From Baylisascaris procyonis (taxonomy: Eukaryota; Nematoda; Chromadorea; Rhabditida; Ascarididae), in contig JAZARR010000236.1 in NCBI GenBank assembly GCA_037389465.1, positions 1 through 64,000 of the forward strand: DNA of 64,000 bases. The letters are read 5' to 3'. Shown here piece after piece: positions 13,501 to 25,500 of the stretch. The translations under genes and the position numbers were made by a program. How positions within the stretch are numbered: the first letter of the stretch is position 1; each line of letters opens with the position of its first letter. The notes beneath the pieces were generated by a model, which was not told where the DNA came from, did no database searches, and was given only the letters and a program-made list of their open reading frames with translations.

Positions 13501-16500
13501 AGCCTAAGCCTAAGCCTAAGCCTAAGCCTAAGCCTAAGCCTAAGCCTAAGCCTAAGCCTAAGCCTAAGCCTAAGCCTAAGCCTAAGCCTAAGCCTAAGCC
13601 TAAGCCTAAGCCTAAGCCTAAGCCTAAGCCTAAGCCTAAGCCTAAGCCTAAGCCTAAGCCTAAGCCTAAGCCTAAGCCTAAGCCTAAGCCTAAGCCTAAG
13701 CCTAAGCCTAAGCCTAAGCCTAAGCCTAAGCCTAAGCCTAAGCCTAAGCCTAAGCCTAAGCCTAAGCCTAAGCCTAAGCCTAAGCCTAAGCCTAAGCCTA
13801 AGCCTAAGCCTAAGCCTAAGCCTAAGCCTAAGCCTAAGCCTAAGCCTAAGCCTAAGCCTAAGCCTAAGCCTAAGCCTAAGCCTAAGCCTAAGCCTAAGCC
13901 TAAGCCTAAGCCTAAGCCTAAGCCTAAGCCTAAGCCTAAGCCTAAGCCTAAGCCTAAGCCTAAGCCTAAGCCTAAGCCTAAGCCTAAGCCTAAGCCTAAG
14001 CCTAAGCCTAAGCCTAAGCCTAAGCCTAAGCCTAAGCCTAAGCCTAAGCCTAAGCCTAAGCCTAAGCCTAAGCCTAAGCCTAAGCCTAAGCCTAAGCCTA
14101 AGCCTAAGCCTAAGCCTAAGCCTAAGCCTAAGCCTAAGCCTAAGCCTAAGCCTAAGCCTAAGCCTAAGCCTAAGCCTAAGCCTAAGCCTAAGCCTAAGCC
14201 TAAGCCTAAGCCTAAGCCTAAGCCTAAGCCTAAGCCTAAGCCTAAGCCTAAGCCTAAGCCTAAGCCTAAGCCTAAGCCTAAGCCTAAGCCTAAGCCTAAG
14301 CCTAAGCCTAAGCCTAAGCCTAAGCCTAAGCCTAAGCCTAAGCCTAAGCCTAAGCCTAAGCCTAAGCCTAAGCCTAAGCCTAAGCCTAAGCCTAAGCCTA
14401 AGCCTAAGCCTAAGCCTAAGCCTAAGCCTAAGCCTAAGCCTAAGCCTAAGCCTAAGCCTAAGCCTAAGCCTAAGCCTAAGCCTAAGCCTAAGCCTAAGCC
14501 TAAGCCTAAGCCTAAGCCTAAGCCTAAGCCTAAGCCTAAGCCTAAGCCTAAGCCTAAGCCTAAGCCTAAGCCTAAGCCTAAGCCTAAGCCTAAGCCTAAG
14601 CCTAAGCCTAAGCCTAAGCCTAAGCCTAAGCCTAAGCCTAAGCCTAAGCCTAAGCCTAAGCCTAAGCCTAAGCCTAAGCCTAAGCCTAAGCCTAAGCCTA
14701 AGCCTAAGCCTAAGCCTAAGCCTAAGCCTAAGCCTAAGCCTAAGCCTAAGCCTAAGCCTAAGCCTAAGCCTAAGCCTAAGCCTAAGCCTAAGCCTAAGCC
14801 TAAGCCTAAGCCTAAGCCTAAGCCTAAGCCTAAGCCTAAGCCTAAGCCTAAGCCTAAGCCTAAGCCTAAGCCTAAGCCTAAGCCTAAGCCTAAGCCTAAG
14901 CCTAAGCCTAAGCCTAAGCCTAAGCCTAAGCCTAAGCCTAAGCCTAAGCCTAAGCCTAAGCCTAAGCCTAAGCCTAAGCCTAAGCCTAAGCCTAAGCCTA
15001 AGCCTAAGCCTAAGCCTAAGCCTAAGCCTAAGCCTAAGCCTAAGCCTAAGCCTAAGCCTAAGCCTAAGCCTAAGCCTAAGCCTAAGCCTAAGCCTAAGCC
15101 TAAGCCTAAGCCTAAGCCTAAGCCTAAGCCTAAGCCTAAGCCTAAGCCTAAGCCTAAGCCTAAGCCTAAGCCTAAGCCTAAGCCTAAGCCTAAGCCTAAG
15201 CCTAAGCCTAAGCCTAAGCCTAAGCCTAAGCCTAAGCCTAAGCCTAAGCCTAAGCCTAAGCCTAAGCCTAAGCCTAAGCCTAAGCCTAAGCCTAAGCCTA
15301 AGCCTAAGCCTAAGCCTAAGCCTAAGCCTAAGCCTAAGCCTAAGCCTAAGCCTAAGCCTAAGCCTAAGCCTAAGCCTAAGCCTAAGCCTAAGCCTAAGCC
15401 TAAGCCTAAGCCTAAGCCTAAGCCTAAGCCTAAGCCTAAGCCTAAGCCTAAGCCTAAGCCTAAGCCTAAGCCTAAGCCTAAGCCTAAGCCTAAGCCTAAG
15501 CCTAAGCCTAAGCCTAAGCCTAAGCCTAAGCCTAAGCCTAAGCCTAAGCCTAAGCCTAAGCCTAAGCCTAAGCCTAAGCCTAAGCCTAAGCCTAAGCCTA
15601 AGCCTAAGCCTAAGCCTAAGCCTAAGCCTAAGCCTAAGCCTAAGCCTAAGCCTAAGCCTAAGCCTAAGCCTAAGCCTAAGCCTAAGCCTAAGCCTAAGCC
15701 TAAGCCTAAGCCTAAGCCTAAGCCTAAGCCTAAGCCTAAGCCTAAGCCTAAGCCTAAGCCTAAGCCTAAGCCTAAGCCTAAGCCTAAGCCTAAGCCTAAG
15801 CCTAAGCCTAAGCCTAAGCCTAAGCCTAAGCCTAAGCCTAAGCCTAAGCCTAAGCCTAAGCCTAAGCCTAAGCCTAAGCCTAAGCCTAAGCCTAAGCCTA
15901 AGCCTAAGCCTAAGCCTAAGCCTAAGCCTAAGCCTAAGCCTAAGCCTAAGCCTAAGCCTAAGCCTAAGCCTAAGCCTAAGCCTAAGCCTAAGCCTAAGCC
16001 TAAGCCTAAGCCTAAGCCTAAGCCTAAGCCTAAGCCTAAGCCTAAGCCTAAGCCTAAGCCTAAGCCTAAGCCTAAGCCTAAGCCTAAGCCTAAGCCTAAG
16101 CCTAAGCCTAAGCCTAAGCCTAAGCCTAAGCCTAAGCCTAAGCCTAAGCCTAAGCCTAAGCCTAAGCCTAAGCCTAAGCCTAAGCCTAAGCCTAAGCCTA
16201 AGCCTAAGCCTAAGCCTAAGCCTAAGCCTAAGCCTAAGCCTAAGCCTAAGCCTAAGCCTAAGCCTAAGCCTAAGCCTAAGCCTAAGCCTAAGCCTAAGCC
16301 TAAGCCTAAGCCTAAGCCTAAGCCTAAGCCTAAGCCTAAGCCTAAGCCTAAGCCTAAGCCTAAGCCTAAGCCTAAGCCTAAGCCTAAGCCTAAGCCTAAG
16401 CCTAAGCCTAAGCCTAAGCCTAAGCCTAAGCCTAAGCCTAAGCCTAAGCCTAAGCCTAAGCCTAAGCCTAAGCCTAAGCCTAAGCCTAAGCCTAAGCCTA

Positions 16501-19500
16501 AGCCTAAGCCTAAGCCTAAGCCTAAGCCTAAGCCTAAGCCTAAGCCTAAGCCTAAGCCTAAGCCTAAGCCTAAGCCTAAGCCTAAGCCTAAGCCTAAGCC
16601 TAAGCCTAAGCCTAAGCCTAAGCCTAAGCCTAAGCCTAAGCCTAAGCCTAAGCCTAAGCCTAAGCCTAAGCCTAAGCCTAAGCCTAAGCCTAAGCCTAAG
16701 CCTAAGCCTAAGCCTAAGCCTAAGCCTAAGCCTAAGCCTAAGCCTAAGCCTAAGCCTAAGCCTAAGCCTAAGCCTAAGCCTAAGCCTAAGCCTAAGCCTA
16801 AGCCTAAGCCTAAGCCTAAGCCTAAGCCTAAGCCTAAGCCTAAGCCTAAGCCTAAGCCTAAGCCTAAGCCTAAGCCTAAGCCTAAGCCTAAGCCTAAGCC
16901 TAAGCCTAAGCCTAAGCCTAAGCCTAAGCCTAAGCCTAAGCCTAAGCCTAAGCCTAAGCCTAAGCCTAAGCCTAAGCCTAAGCCTAAGCCTAAGCCTAAG
17001 CCTAAGCCTAAGCCTAAGCCTAAGCCTAAGCCTAAGCCTAAGCCTAAGCCTAAGCCTAAGCCTAAGCCTAAGCCTAAGCCTAAGCCTAAGCCTAAGCCTA
17101 AGCCTAAGCCTAAGCCTAAGCCTAAGCCTAAGCCTAAGCCTAAGCCTAAGCCTAAGCCTAAGCCTAAGCCTAAGCCTAAGCCTAAGCCTAAGCCTAAGCC
17201 TAAGCCTAAGCCTAAGCCTAAGCCTAAGCCTAAGCCTAAGCCTAAGCCTAAGCCTAAGCCTAAGCCTAAGCCTAAGCCTAAGCCTAAGCCTAAGCCTAAG
17301 CCTAAGCCTAAGCCTAAGCCTAAGCCTAAGCCTAAGCCTAAGCCTAAGCCTAAGCCTAAGCCTAAGCCTAAGCCTAAGCCTAAGCCTAAGCCTAAGCCTA
17401 AGCCTAAGCCTAAGCCTAAGCCTAAGCCTAAGCCTAAGCCTAAGCCTAAGCCTAAGCCTAAGCCTAAGCCTAAGCCTAAGCCTAAGCCTAAGCCTAAGCC
17501 TAAGCCTAAGCCTAAGCCTAAGCCTAAGCCTAAGCCTAAGCCTAAGCCTAAGCCTAAGCCTAAGCCTAAGCCTAAGCCTAAGCCTAAGCCTAAGCCTAAG
17601 CCTAAGCCTAAGCCTAAGCCTAAGCCTAAGCCTAAGCCTAAGCCTAAGCCTAAGCCTAAGCCTAAGCCTAAGCCTAAGCCTAAGCCTAAGCCTAAGCCTA
17701 AGCCTAAGCCTAAGCCTAAGCCTAAGCCTAAGCCTAAGCCTAAGCCTAAGCCTAAGCCTAAGCCTAAGCCTAAGCCTAAGCCTAAGCCTAAGCCTAAGCC
17801 TAAGCCTAAGCCTAAGCCTAAGCCTAAGCCTAAGCCTAAGCCTAAGCCTAAGCCTAAGCCTAAGCCTAAGCCTAAGCCTAAGCCTAAGCCTAAGCCTAAG
17901 CCTAAGCCTAAGCCTAAGCCTAAGCCTAAGCCTAAGCCTAAGCCTAAGCCTAAGCCTAAGCCTAAGCCTAAGCCTAAGCCTAAGCCTAAGCCTAAGCCTA
18001 AGCCTAAGCCTAAGCCTAAGCCTAAGCCTAAGCCTAAGCCTAAGCCTAAGCCTAAGCCTAAGCCTAAGCCTAAGCCTAAGCCTAAGCCTAAGCCTAAGCC
18101 TAAGCCTAAGCCTAAGCCTAAGCCTAAGCCTAAGCCTAAGCCTAAGCCTAAGCCTAAGCCTAAGCCTAAGCCTAAGCCTAAGCCTAAGCCTAAGCCTAAG
18201 CCTAAGCCTAAGCCTAAGCCTAAGCCTAAGCCTAAGCCTAAGCCTAAGCCTAAGCCTAAGCCTAAGCCTAAGCCTAAGCCTAAGCCTAAGCCTAAGCCTA
18301 AGCCTAAGCCTAAGCCTAAGCCTAAGCCTAAGCCTAAGCCTAAGCCTAAGCCTAAGCCTAAGCCTAAGCCTAAGCCTAAGCCTAAGCCTAAGCCTAAGCC
18401 TAAGCCTAAGCCTAAGCCTAAGCCTAAGCCTAAGCCTAAGCCTAAGCCTAAGCCTAAGCCTAAGCCTAAGCCTAAGCCTAAGCCTAAGCCTAAGCCTAAG
18501 CCTAAGCCTAAGCCTAAGCCTAAGCCTAAGCCTAAGCCTAAGCCTAAGCCTAAGCCTAAGCCTAAGCCTAAGCCTAAGCCTAAGCCTAAGCCTAAGCCTA
18601 AGCCTAAGCCTAAGCCTAAGCCTAAGCCTAAGCCTAAGCCTAAGCCTAAGCCTAAGCCTAAGCCTAAGCCTAAGCCTAAGCCTAAGCCTAAGCCTAAGCC
18701 TAAGCCTAAGCCTAAGCCTAAGCCTAAGCCTAAGCCTAAGCCTAAGCCTAAGCCTAAGCCTAAGCCTAAGCCTAAGCCTAAGCCTAAGCCTAAGCCTAAG
18801 CCTAAGCCTAAGCCTAAGCCTAAGCCTAAGCCTAAGCCTAAGCCTAAGCCTAAGCCTAAGCCTAAGCCTAAGCCTAAGCCTAAGCCTAAGCCTAAGCCTA
18901 AGCCTAAGCCTAAGCCTAAGCCTAAGCCTAAGCCTAAGCCTAAGCCTAAGCCTAAGCCTAAGCCTAAGCCTAAGCCTAAGCCTAAGCCTAAGCCTAAGCC
19001 TAAGCCTAAGCCTAAGCCTAAGCCTAAGCCTAAGCCTAAGCCTAAGCCTAAGCCTAAGCCTAAGCCTAAGCCTAAGCCTAAGCCTAAGCCTAAGCCTAAG
19101 CCTAAGCCTAAGCCTAAGCCTAAGCCTAAGCCTAAGCCTAAGCCTAAGCCTAAGCCTAAGCCTAAGCCTAAGCCTAAGCCTAAGCCTAAGCCTAAGCCTA
19201 AGCCTAAGCCTAAGCCTAAGCCTAAGCCTAAGCCTAAGCCTAAGCCTAAGCCTAAGCCTAAGCCTAAGCCTAAGCCTAAGCCTAAGCCTAAGCCTAAGCC
19301 TAAGCCTAAGCCTAAGCCTAAGCCTAAGCCTAAGCCTAAGCCTAAGCCTAAGCCTAAGCCTAAGCCTAAGCCTAAGCCTAAGCCTAAGCCTAAGCCTAAG
19401 CCTAAGCCTAAGCCTAAGCCTAAGCCTAAGCCTAAGCCTAAGCCTAAGCCTAAGCCTAAGCCTAAGCCTAAGCCTAAGCCTAAGCCTAAGCCTAAGCCTA

Positions 19501-22500
19501 AGCCTAAGCCTAAGCCTAAGCCTAAGCCTAAGCCTAAGCCTAAGCCTAAGCCTAAGCCTAAGCCTAAGCCTAAGCCTAAGCCTAAGCCTAAGCCTAAGCC
19601 TAAGCCTAAGCCTAAGCCTAAGCCTAAGCCTAAGCCTAAGCCTAAGCCTAAGCCTAAGCCTAAGCCTAAGCCTAAGCCTAAGCCTAAGCCTAAGCCTAAG
19701 CCTAAGCCTAAGCCTAAGCCTAAGCCTAAGCCTAAGCCTAAGCCTAAGCCTAAGCCTAAGCCTAAGCCTAAGCCTAAGCCTAAGCCTAAGCCTAAGCCTA
19801 AGCCTAAGCCTAAGCCTAAGCCTAAGCCTAAGCCTAAGCCTAAGCCTAAGCCTAAGCCTAAGCCTAAGCCTAAGCCTAAGCCTAAGCCTAAGCCTAAGCC
19901 TAAGCCTAAGCCTAAGCCTAAGCCTAAGCCTAAGCCTAAGCCTAAGCCTAAGCCTAAGCCTAAGCCTAAGCCTAAGCCTAAGCCTAAGCCTAAGCCTAAG
20001 CCTAAGCCTAAGCCTAAGCCTAAGCCTAAGCCTAAGCCTAAGCCTAAGCCTAAGCCTAAGCCTAAGCCTAAGCCTAAGCCTAAGCCTAAGCCTAAGCCTA
20101 AGCCTAAGCCTAAGCCTAAGCCTAAGCCTAAGCCTAAGCCTAAGCCTAAGCCTAAGCCTAAGCCTAAGCCTAAGCCTAAGCCTAAGCCTAAGCCTAAGCC
20201 TAAGCCTAAGCCTAAGCCTAAGCCTAAGCCTAAGCCTAAGCCTAAGCCTAAGCCTAAGCCTAAGCCTAAGCCTAAGCCTAAGCCTAAGCCTAAGCCTAAG
20301 CCTAAGCCTAAGCCTAAGCCTAAGCCTAAGCCTAAGCCTAAGCCTAAGCCTAAGCCTAAGCCTAAGCCTAAGCCTAAGCCTAAGCCTAAGCCTAAGCCTA
20401 AGCCTAAGCCTAAGCCTAAGCCTAAGCCTAAGCCTAAGCCTAAGCCTAAGCCTAAGCCTAAGCCTAAGCCTAAGCCTAAGCCTAAGCCTAAGCCTAAGCC
20501 TAAGCCTAAGCCTAAGCCTAAGCCTAAGCCTAAGCCTAAGCCTAAGCCTAAGCCTAAGCCTAAGCCTAAGCCTAAGCCTAAGCCTAAGCCTAAGCCTAAG
20601 CCTAAGCCTAAGCCTAAGCCTAAGCCTAAGCCTAAGCCTAAGCCTAAGCCTAAGCCTAAGCCTAAGCCTAAGCCTAAGCCTAAGCCTAAGCCTAAGCCTA
20701 AGCCTAAGCCTAAGCCTAAGCCTAAGCCTAAGCCTAAGCCTAAGCCTAAGCCTAAGCCTAAGCCTAAGCCTAAGCCTAAGCCTAAGCCTAAGCCTAAGCC
20801 TAAGCCTAAGCCTAAGCCTAAGCCTAAGCCTAAGCCTAAGCCTAAGCCTAAGCCTAAGCCTAAGCCTAAGCCTAAGCCTAAGCCTAAGCCTAAGCCTAAG
20901 CCTAAGCCTAAGCCTAAGCCTAAGCCTAAGCCTAAGCCTAAGCCTAAGCCTAAGCCTAAGCCTAAGCCTAAGCCTAAGCCTAAGCCTAAGCCTAAGCCTA
21001 AGCCTAAGCCTAAGCCTAAGCCTAAGCCTAAGCCTAAGCCTAAGCCTAAGCCTAAGCCTAAGCCTAAGCCTAAGCCTAAGCCTAAGCCTAAGCCTAAGCC
21101 TAAGCCTAAGCCTAAGCCTAAGCCTAAGCCTAAGCCTAAGCCTAAGCCTAAGCCTAAGCCTAAGCCTAAGCCTAAGCCTAAGCCTAAGCCTAAGCCTAAG
21201 CCTAAGCCTAAGCCTAAGCCTAAGCCTAAGCCTAAGCCTAAGCCTAAGCCTAAGCCTAAGCCTAAGCCTAAGCCTAAGCCTAAGCCTAAGCCTAAGCCTA
21301 AGCCTAAGCCTAAGCCTAAGCCTAAGCCTAAGCCTAAGCCTAAGCCTAAGCCTAAGCCTAAGCCTAAGCCTAAGCCTAAGCCTAAGCCTAAGCCTAAGCC
21401 TAAGCCTAAGCCTAAGCCTAAGCCTAAGCCTAAGCCTAAGCCTAAGCCTAAGCCTAAGCCTAAGCCTAAGCCTAAGCCTAAGCCTAAGCCTAAGCCTAAG
21501 CCTAAGCCTAAGCCTAAGCCTAAGCCTAAGCCTAAGCCTAAGCCTAAGCCTAAGCCTAAGCCTAAGCCTAAGCCTAAGCCTAAGCCTAAGCCTAAGCCTA
21601 AGCCTAAGCCTAAGCCTAAGCCTAAGCCTAAGCCTAAGCCTAAGCCTAAGCCTAAGCCTAAGCCTAAGCCTAAGCCTAAGCCTAAGCCTAAGCCTAAGCC
21701 TAAGCCTAAGCCTAAGCCTAAGCCTAAGCCTAAGCCTAAGCCTAAGCCTAAGCCTAAGCCTAAGCCTAAGCCTAAGCCTAAGCCTAAGCCTAAGCCTAAG
21801 CCTAAGCCTAAGCCTAAGCCTAAGCCTAAGCCTAAGCCTAAGCCTAAGCCTAAGCCTAAGCCTAAGCCTAAGCCTAAGCCTAAGCCTAAGCCTAAGCCTA
21901 AGCCTAAGCCTAAGCCTAAGCCTAAGCCTAAGCCTAAGCCTAAGCCTAAGCCTAAGCCTAAGCCTAAGCCTAAGCCTAAGCCTAAGCCTAAGCCTAAGCC
22001 TAAGCCTAAGCCTAAGCCTAAGCCTAAGCCTAAGCCTAAGCCTAAGCCTAAGCCTAAGCCTAAGCCTAAGCCTAAGCCTAAGCCTAAGCCTAAGCCTAAG
22101 CCTAAGCCTAAGCCTAAGCCTAAGCCTAAGCCTAAGCCTAAGCCTAAGCCTAAGCCTAAGCCTAAGCCTAAGCCTAAGCCTAAGCCTAAGCCTAAGCCTA
22201 AGCCTAAGCCTAAGCCTAAGCCTAAGCCTAAGCCTAAGCCTAAGCCTAAGCCTAAGCCTAAGCCTAAGCCTAAGCCTAAGCCTAAGCCTAAGCCTAAGCC
22301 TAAGCCTAAGCCTAAGCCTAAGCCTAAGCCTAAGCCTAAGCCTAAGCCTAAGCCTAAGCCTAAGCCTAAGCCTAAGCCTAAGCCTAAGCCTAAGCCTAAG
22401 CCTAAGCCTAAGCCTAAGCCTAAGCCTAAGCCTAAGCCTAAGCCTAAGCCTAAGCCTAAGCCTAAGCCTAAGCCTAAGCCTAAGCCTAAGCCTAAGCCTA

Positions 22501-25500
22501 AGCCTAAGCCTAAGCCTAAGCCTAAGCCTAAGCCTAAGCCTAAGCCTAAGCCTAAGCCTAAGCCTAAGCCTAAGCCTAAGCCTAAGCCTAAGCCTAAGCC
22601 TAAGCCTAAGCCTAAGCCTAAGCCTAAGCCTAAGCCTAAGCCTAAGCCTAAGCCTAAGCCTAAGCCTAAGCCTAAGCCTAAGCCTAAGCCTAAGCCTAAG
22701 CCTAAGCCTAAGCCTAAGCCTAAGCCTAAGCCTAAGCCTAAGCCTAAGCCTAAGCCTAAGCCTAAGCCTAAGCCTAAGCCTAAGCCTAAGCCTAAGCCTA
22801 AGCCTAAGCCTAAGCCTAAGCCTAAGCCTAAGCCTAAGCCTAAGCCTAAGCCTAAGCCTAAGCCTAAGCCTAAGCCTAAGCCTAAGCCTAAGCCTAAGCC
22901 TAAGCCTAAGCCTAAGCCTAAGCCTAAGCCTAAGCCTAAGCCTAAGCCTAAGCCTAAGCCTAAGCCTAAGCCTAAGCCTAAGCCTAAGCCTAAGCCTAAG
23001 CCTAAGCCTAAGCCTAAGCCTAAGCCTAAGCCTAAGCCTAAGCCTAAGCCTAAGCCTAAGCCTAAGCCTAAGCCTAAGCCTAAGCCTAAGCCTAAGCCTA
23101 AGCCTAAGCCTAAGCCTAAGCCTAAGCCTAAGCCTAAGCCTAAGCCTAAGCCTAAGCCTAAGCCTAAGCCTAAGCCTAAGCCTAAGCCTAAGCCTAAGCC
23201 TAAGCCTAAGCCTAAGCCTAAGCCTAAGCCTAAGCCTAAGCCTAAGCCTAAGCCTAAGCCTAAGCCTAAGCCTAAGCCTAAGCCTAAGCCTAAGCCTAAG
23301 CCTAAGCCTAAGCCTAAGCCTAAGCCTAAGCCTAAGCCTAAGCCTAAGCCTAAGCCTAAGCCTAAGCCTAAGCCTAAGCCTAAGCCTAAGCCTAAGCCTA
23401 AGCCTAAGCCTAAGCCTAAGCCTAAGCCTAAGCCTAAGCCTAAGCCTAAGCCTAAGCCTAAGCCTAAGCCTAAGCCTAAGCCTAAGCCTAAGCCTAAGCC
23501 TAAGCCTAAGCCTAAGCCTAAGCCTAAGCCTAAGCCTAAGCCTAAGCCTAAGCCTAAGCCTAAGCCTAAGCCTAAGCCTAAGCCTAAGCCTAAGCCTAAG
23601 CCTAAGCCTAAGCCTAAGCCTAAGCCTAAGCCTAAGCCTAAGCCTAAGCCTAAGCCTAAGCCTAAGCCTAAGCCTAAGCCTAAGCCTAAGCCTAAGCCTA
23701 AGCCTAAGCCTAAGCCTAAGCCTAAGCCTAAGCCTAAGCCTAAGCCTAAGCCTAAGCCTAAGCCTAAGCCTAAGCCTAAGCCTAAGCCTAAGCCTAAGCC
23801 TAAGCCTAAGCCTAAGCCTAAGCCTAAGCCTAAGCCTAAGCCTAAGCCTAAGCCTAAGCCTAAGCCTAAGCCTAAGCCTAAGCCTAAGCCTAAGCCTAAG
23901 CCTAAGCCTAAGCCTAAGCCTAAGCCTAAGCCTAAGCCTAAGCCTAAGCCTAAGCCTAAGCCTAAGCCTAAGCCTAAGCCTAAGCCTAAGCCTAAGCCTA
24001 AGCCTAAGCCTAAGCCTAAGCCTAAGCCTAAGCCTAAGCCTAAGCCTAAGCCTAAGCCTAAGCCTAAGCCTAAGCCTAAGCCTAAGCCTAAGCCTAAGCC
24101 TAAGCCTAAGCCTAAGCCTAAGCCTAAGCCTAAGCCTAAGCCTAAGCCTAAGCCTAAGCCTAAGCCTAAGCCTAAGCCTAAGCCTAAGCCTAAGCCTAAG
24201 CCTAAGCCTAAGCCTAAGCCTAAGCCTAAGCCTAAGCCTAAGCCTAAGCCTAAGCCTAAGCCTAAGCCTAAGCCTAAGCCTAAGCCTAAGCCTAAGCCTA
24301 AGCCTAAGCCTAAGCCTAAGCCTAAGCCTAAGCCTAAGCCTAAGCCTAAGCCTAAGCCTAAGCCTAAGCCTAAGCCTAAGCCTAAGCCTAAGCCTAAGCC
24401 TAAGCCTAAGCCTAAGCCTAAGCCTAAGCCTAAGCCTAAGCCTAAGCCTAAGCCTAAGCCTAAGCCTAAGCCTAAGCCTAAGCCTAAGCCTAAGCCTAAG
24501 CCTAAGCCTAAGCCTAAGCCTAAGCCTAAGCCTAAGCCTAAGCCTAAGCCTAAGCCTAAGCCTAAGCCTAAGCCTAAGCCTAAGCCTAAGCCTAAGCCTA
24601 AGCCTAAGCCTAAGCCTAAGCCTAAGCCTAAGCCTAAGCCTAAGCCTAAGCCTAAGCCTAAGCCTAAGCCTAAGCCTAAGCCTAAGCCTAAGCCTAAGCC
24701 TAAGCCTAAGCCTAAGCCTAAGCCTAAGCCTAAGCCTAAGCCTAAGCCTAAGCCTAAGCCTAAGCCTAAGCCTAAGCCTAAGCCTAAGCCTAAGCCTAAG
24801 CCTAAGCCTAAGCCTAAGCCTAAGCCTAAGCCTAAGCCTAAGCCTAAGCCTAAGCCTAAGCCTAAGCCTAAGCCTAAGCCTAAGCCTAAGCCTAAGCCTA
24901 AGCCTAAGCCTAAGCCTAAGCCTAAGCCTAAGCCTAAGCCTAAGCCTAAGCCTAAGCCTAAGCCTAAGCCTAAGCCTAAGCCTAAGCCTAAGCCTAAGCC
25001 TAAGCCTAAGCCTAAGCCTAAGCCTAAGCCTAAGCCTAAGCCTAAGCCTAAGCCTAAGCCTAAGCCTAAGCCTAAGCCTAAGCCTAAGCCTAAGCCTAAG
25101 CCTAAGCCTAAGCCTAAGCCTAAGCCTAAGCCTAAGCCTAAGCCTAAGCCTAAGCCTAAGCCTAAGCCTAAGCCTAAGCCTAAGCCTAAGCCTAAGCCTA
25201 AGCCTAAGCCTAAGCCTAAGCCTAAGCCTAAGCCTAAGCCTAAGCCTAAGCCTAAGCCTAAGCCTAAGCCTAAGCCTAAGCCTAAGCCTAAGCCTAAGCC
25301 TAAGCCTAAGCCTAAGCCTAAGCCTAAGCCTAAGCCTAAGCCTAAGCCTAAGCCTAAGCCTAAGCCTAAGCCTAAGCCTAAGCCTAAGCCTAAGCCTAAG
25401 CCTAAGCCTAAGCCTAAGCCTAAGCCTAAGCCTAAGCCTAAGCCTAAGCCTAAGCCTAAGCCTAAGCCTAAGCCTAAGCCTAAGCCTAAGCCTAAGCCTA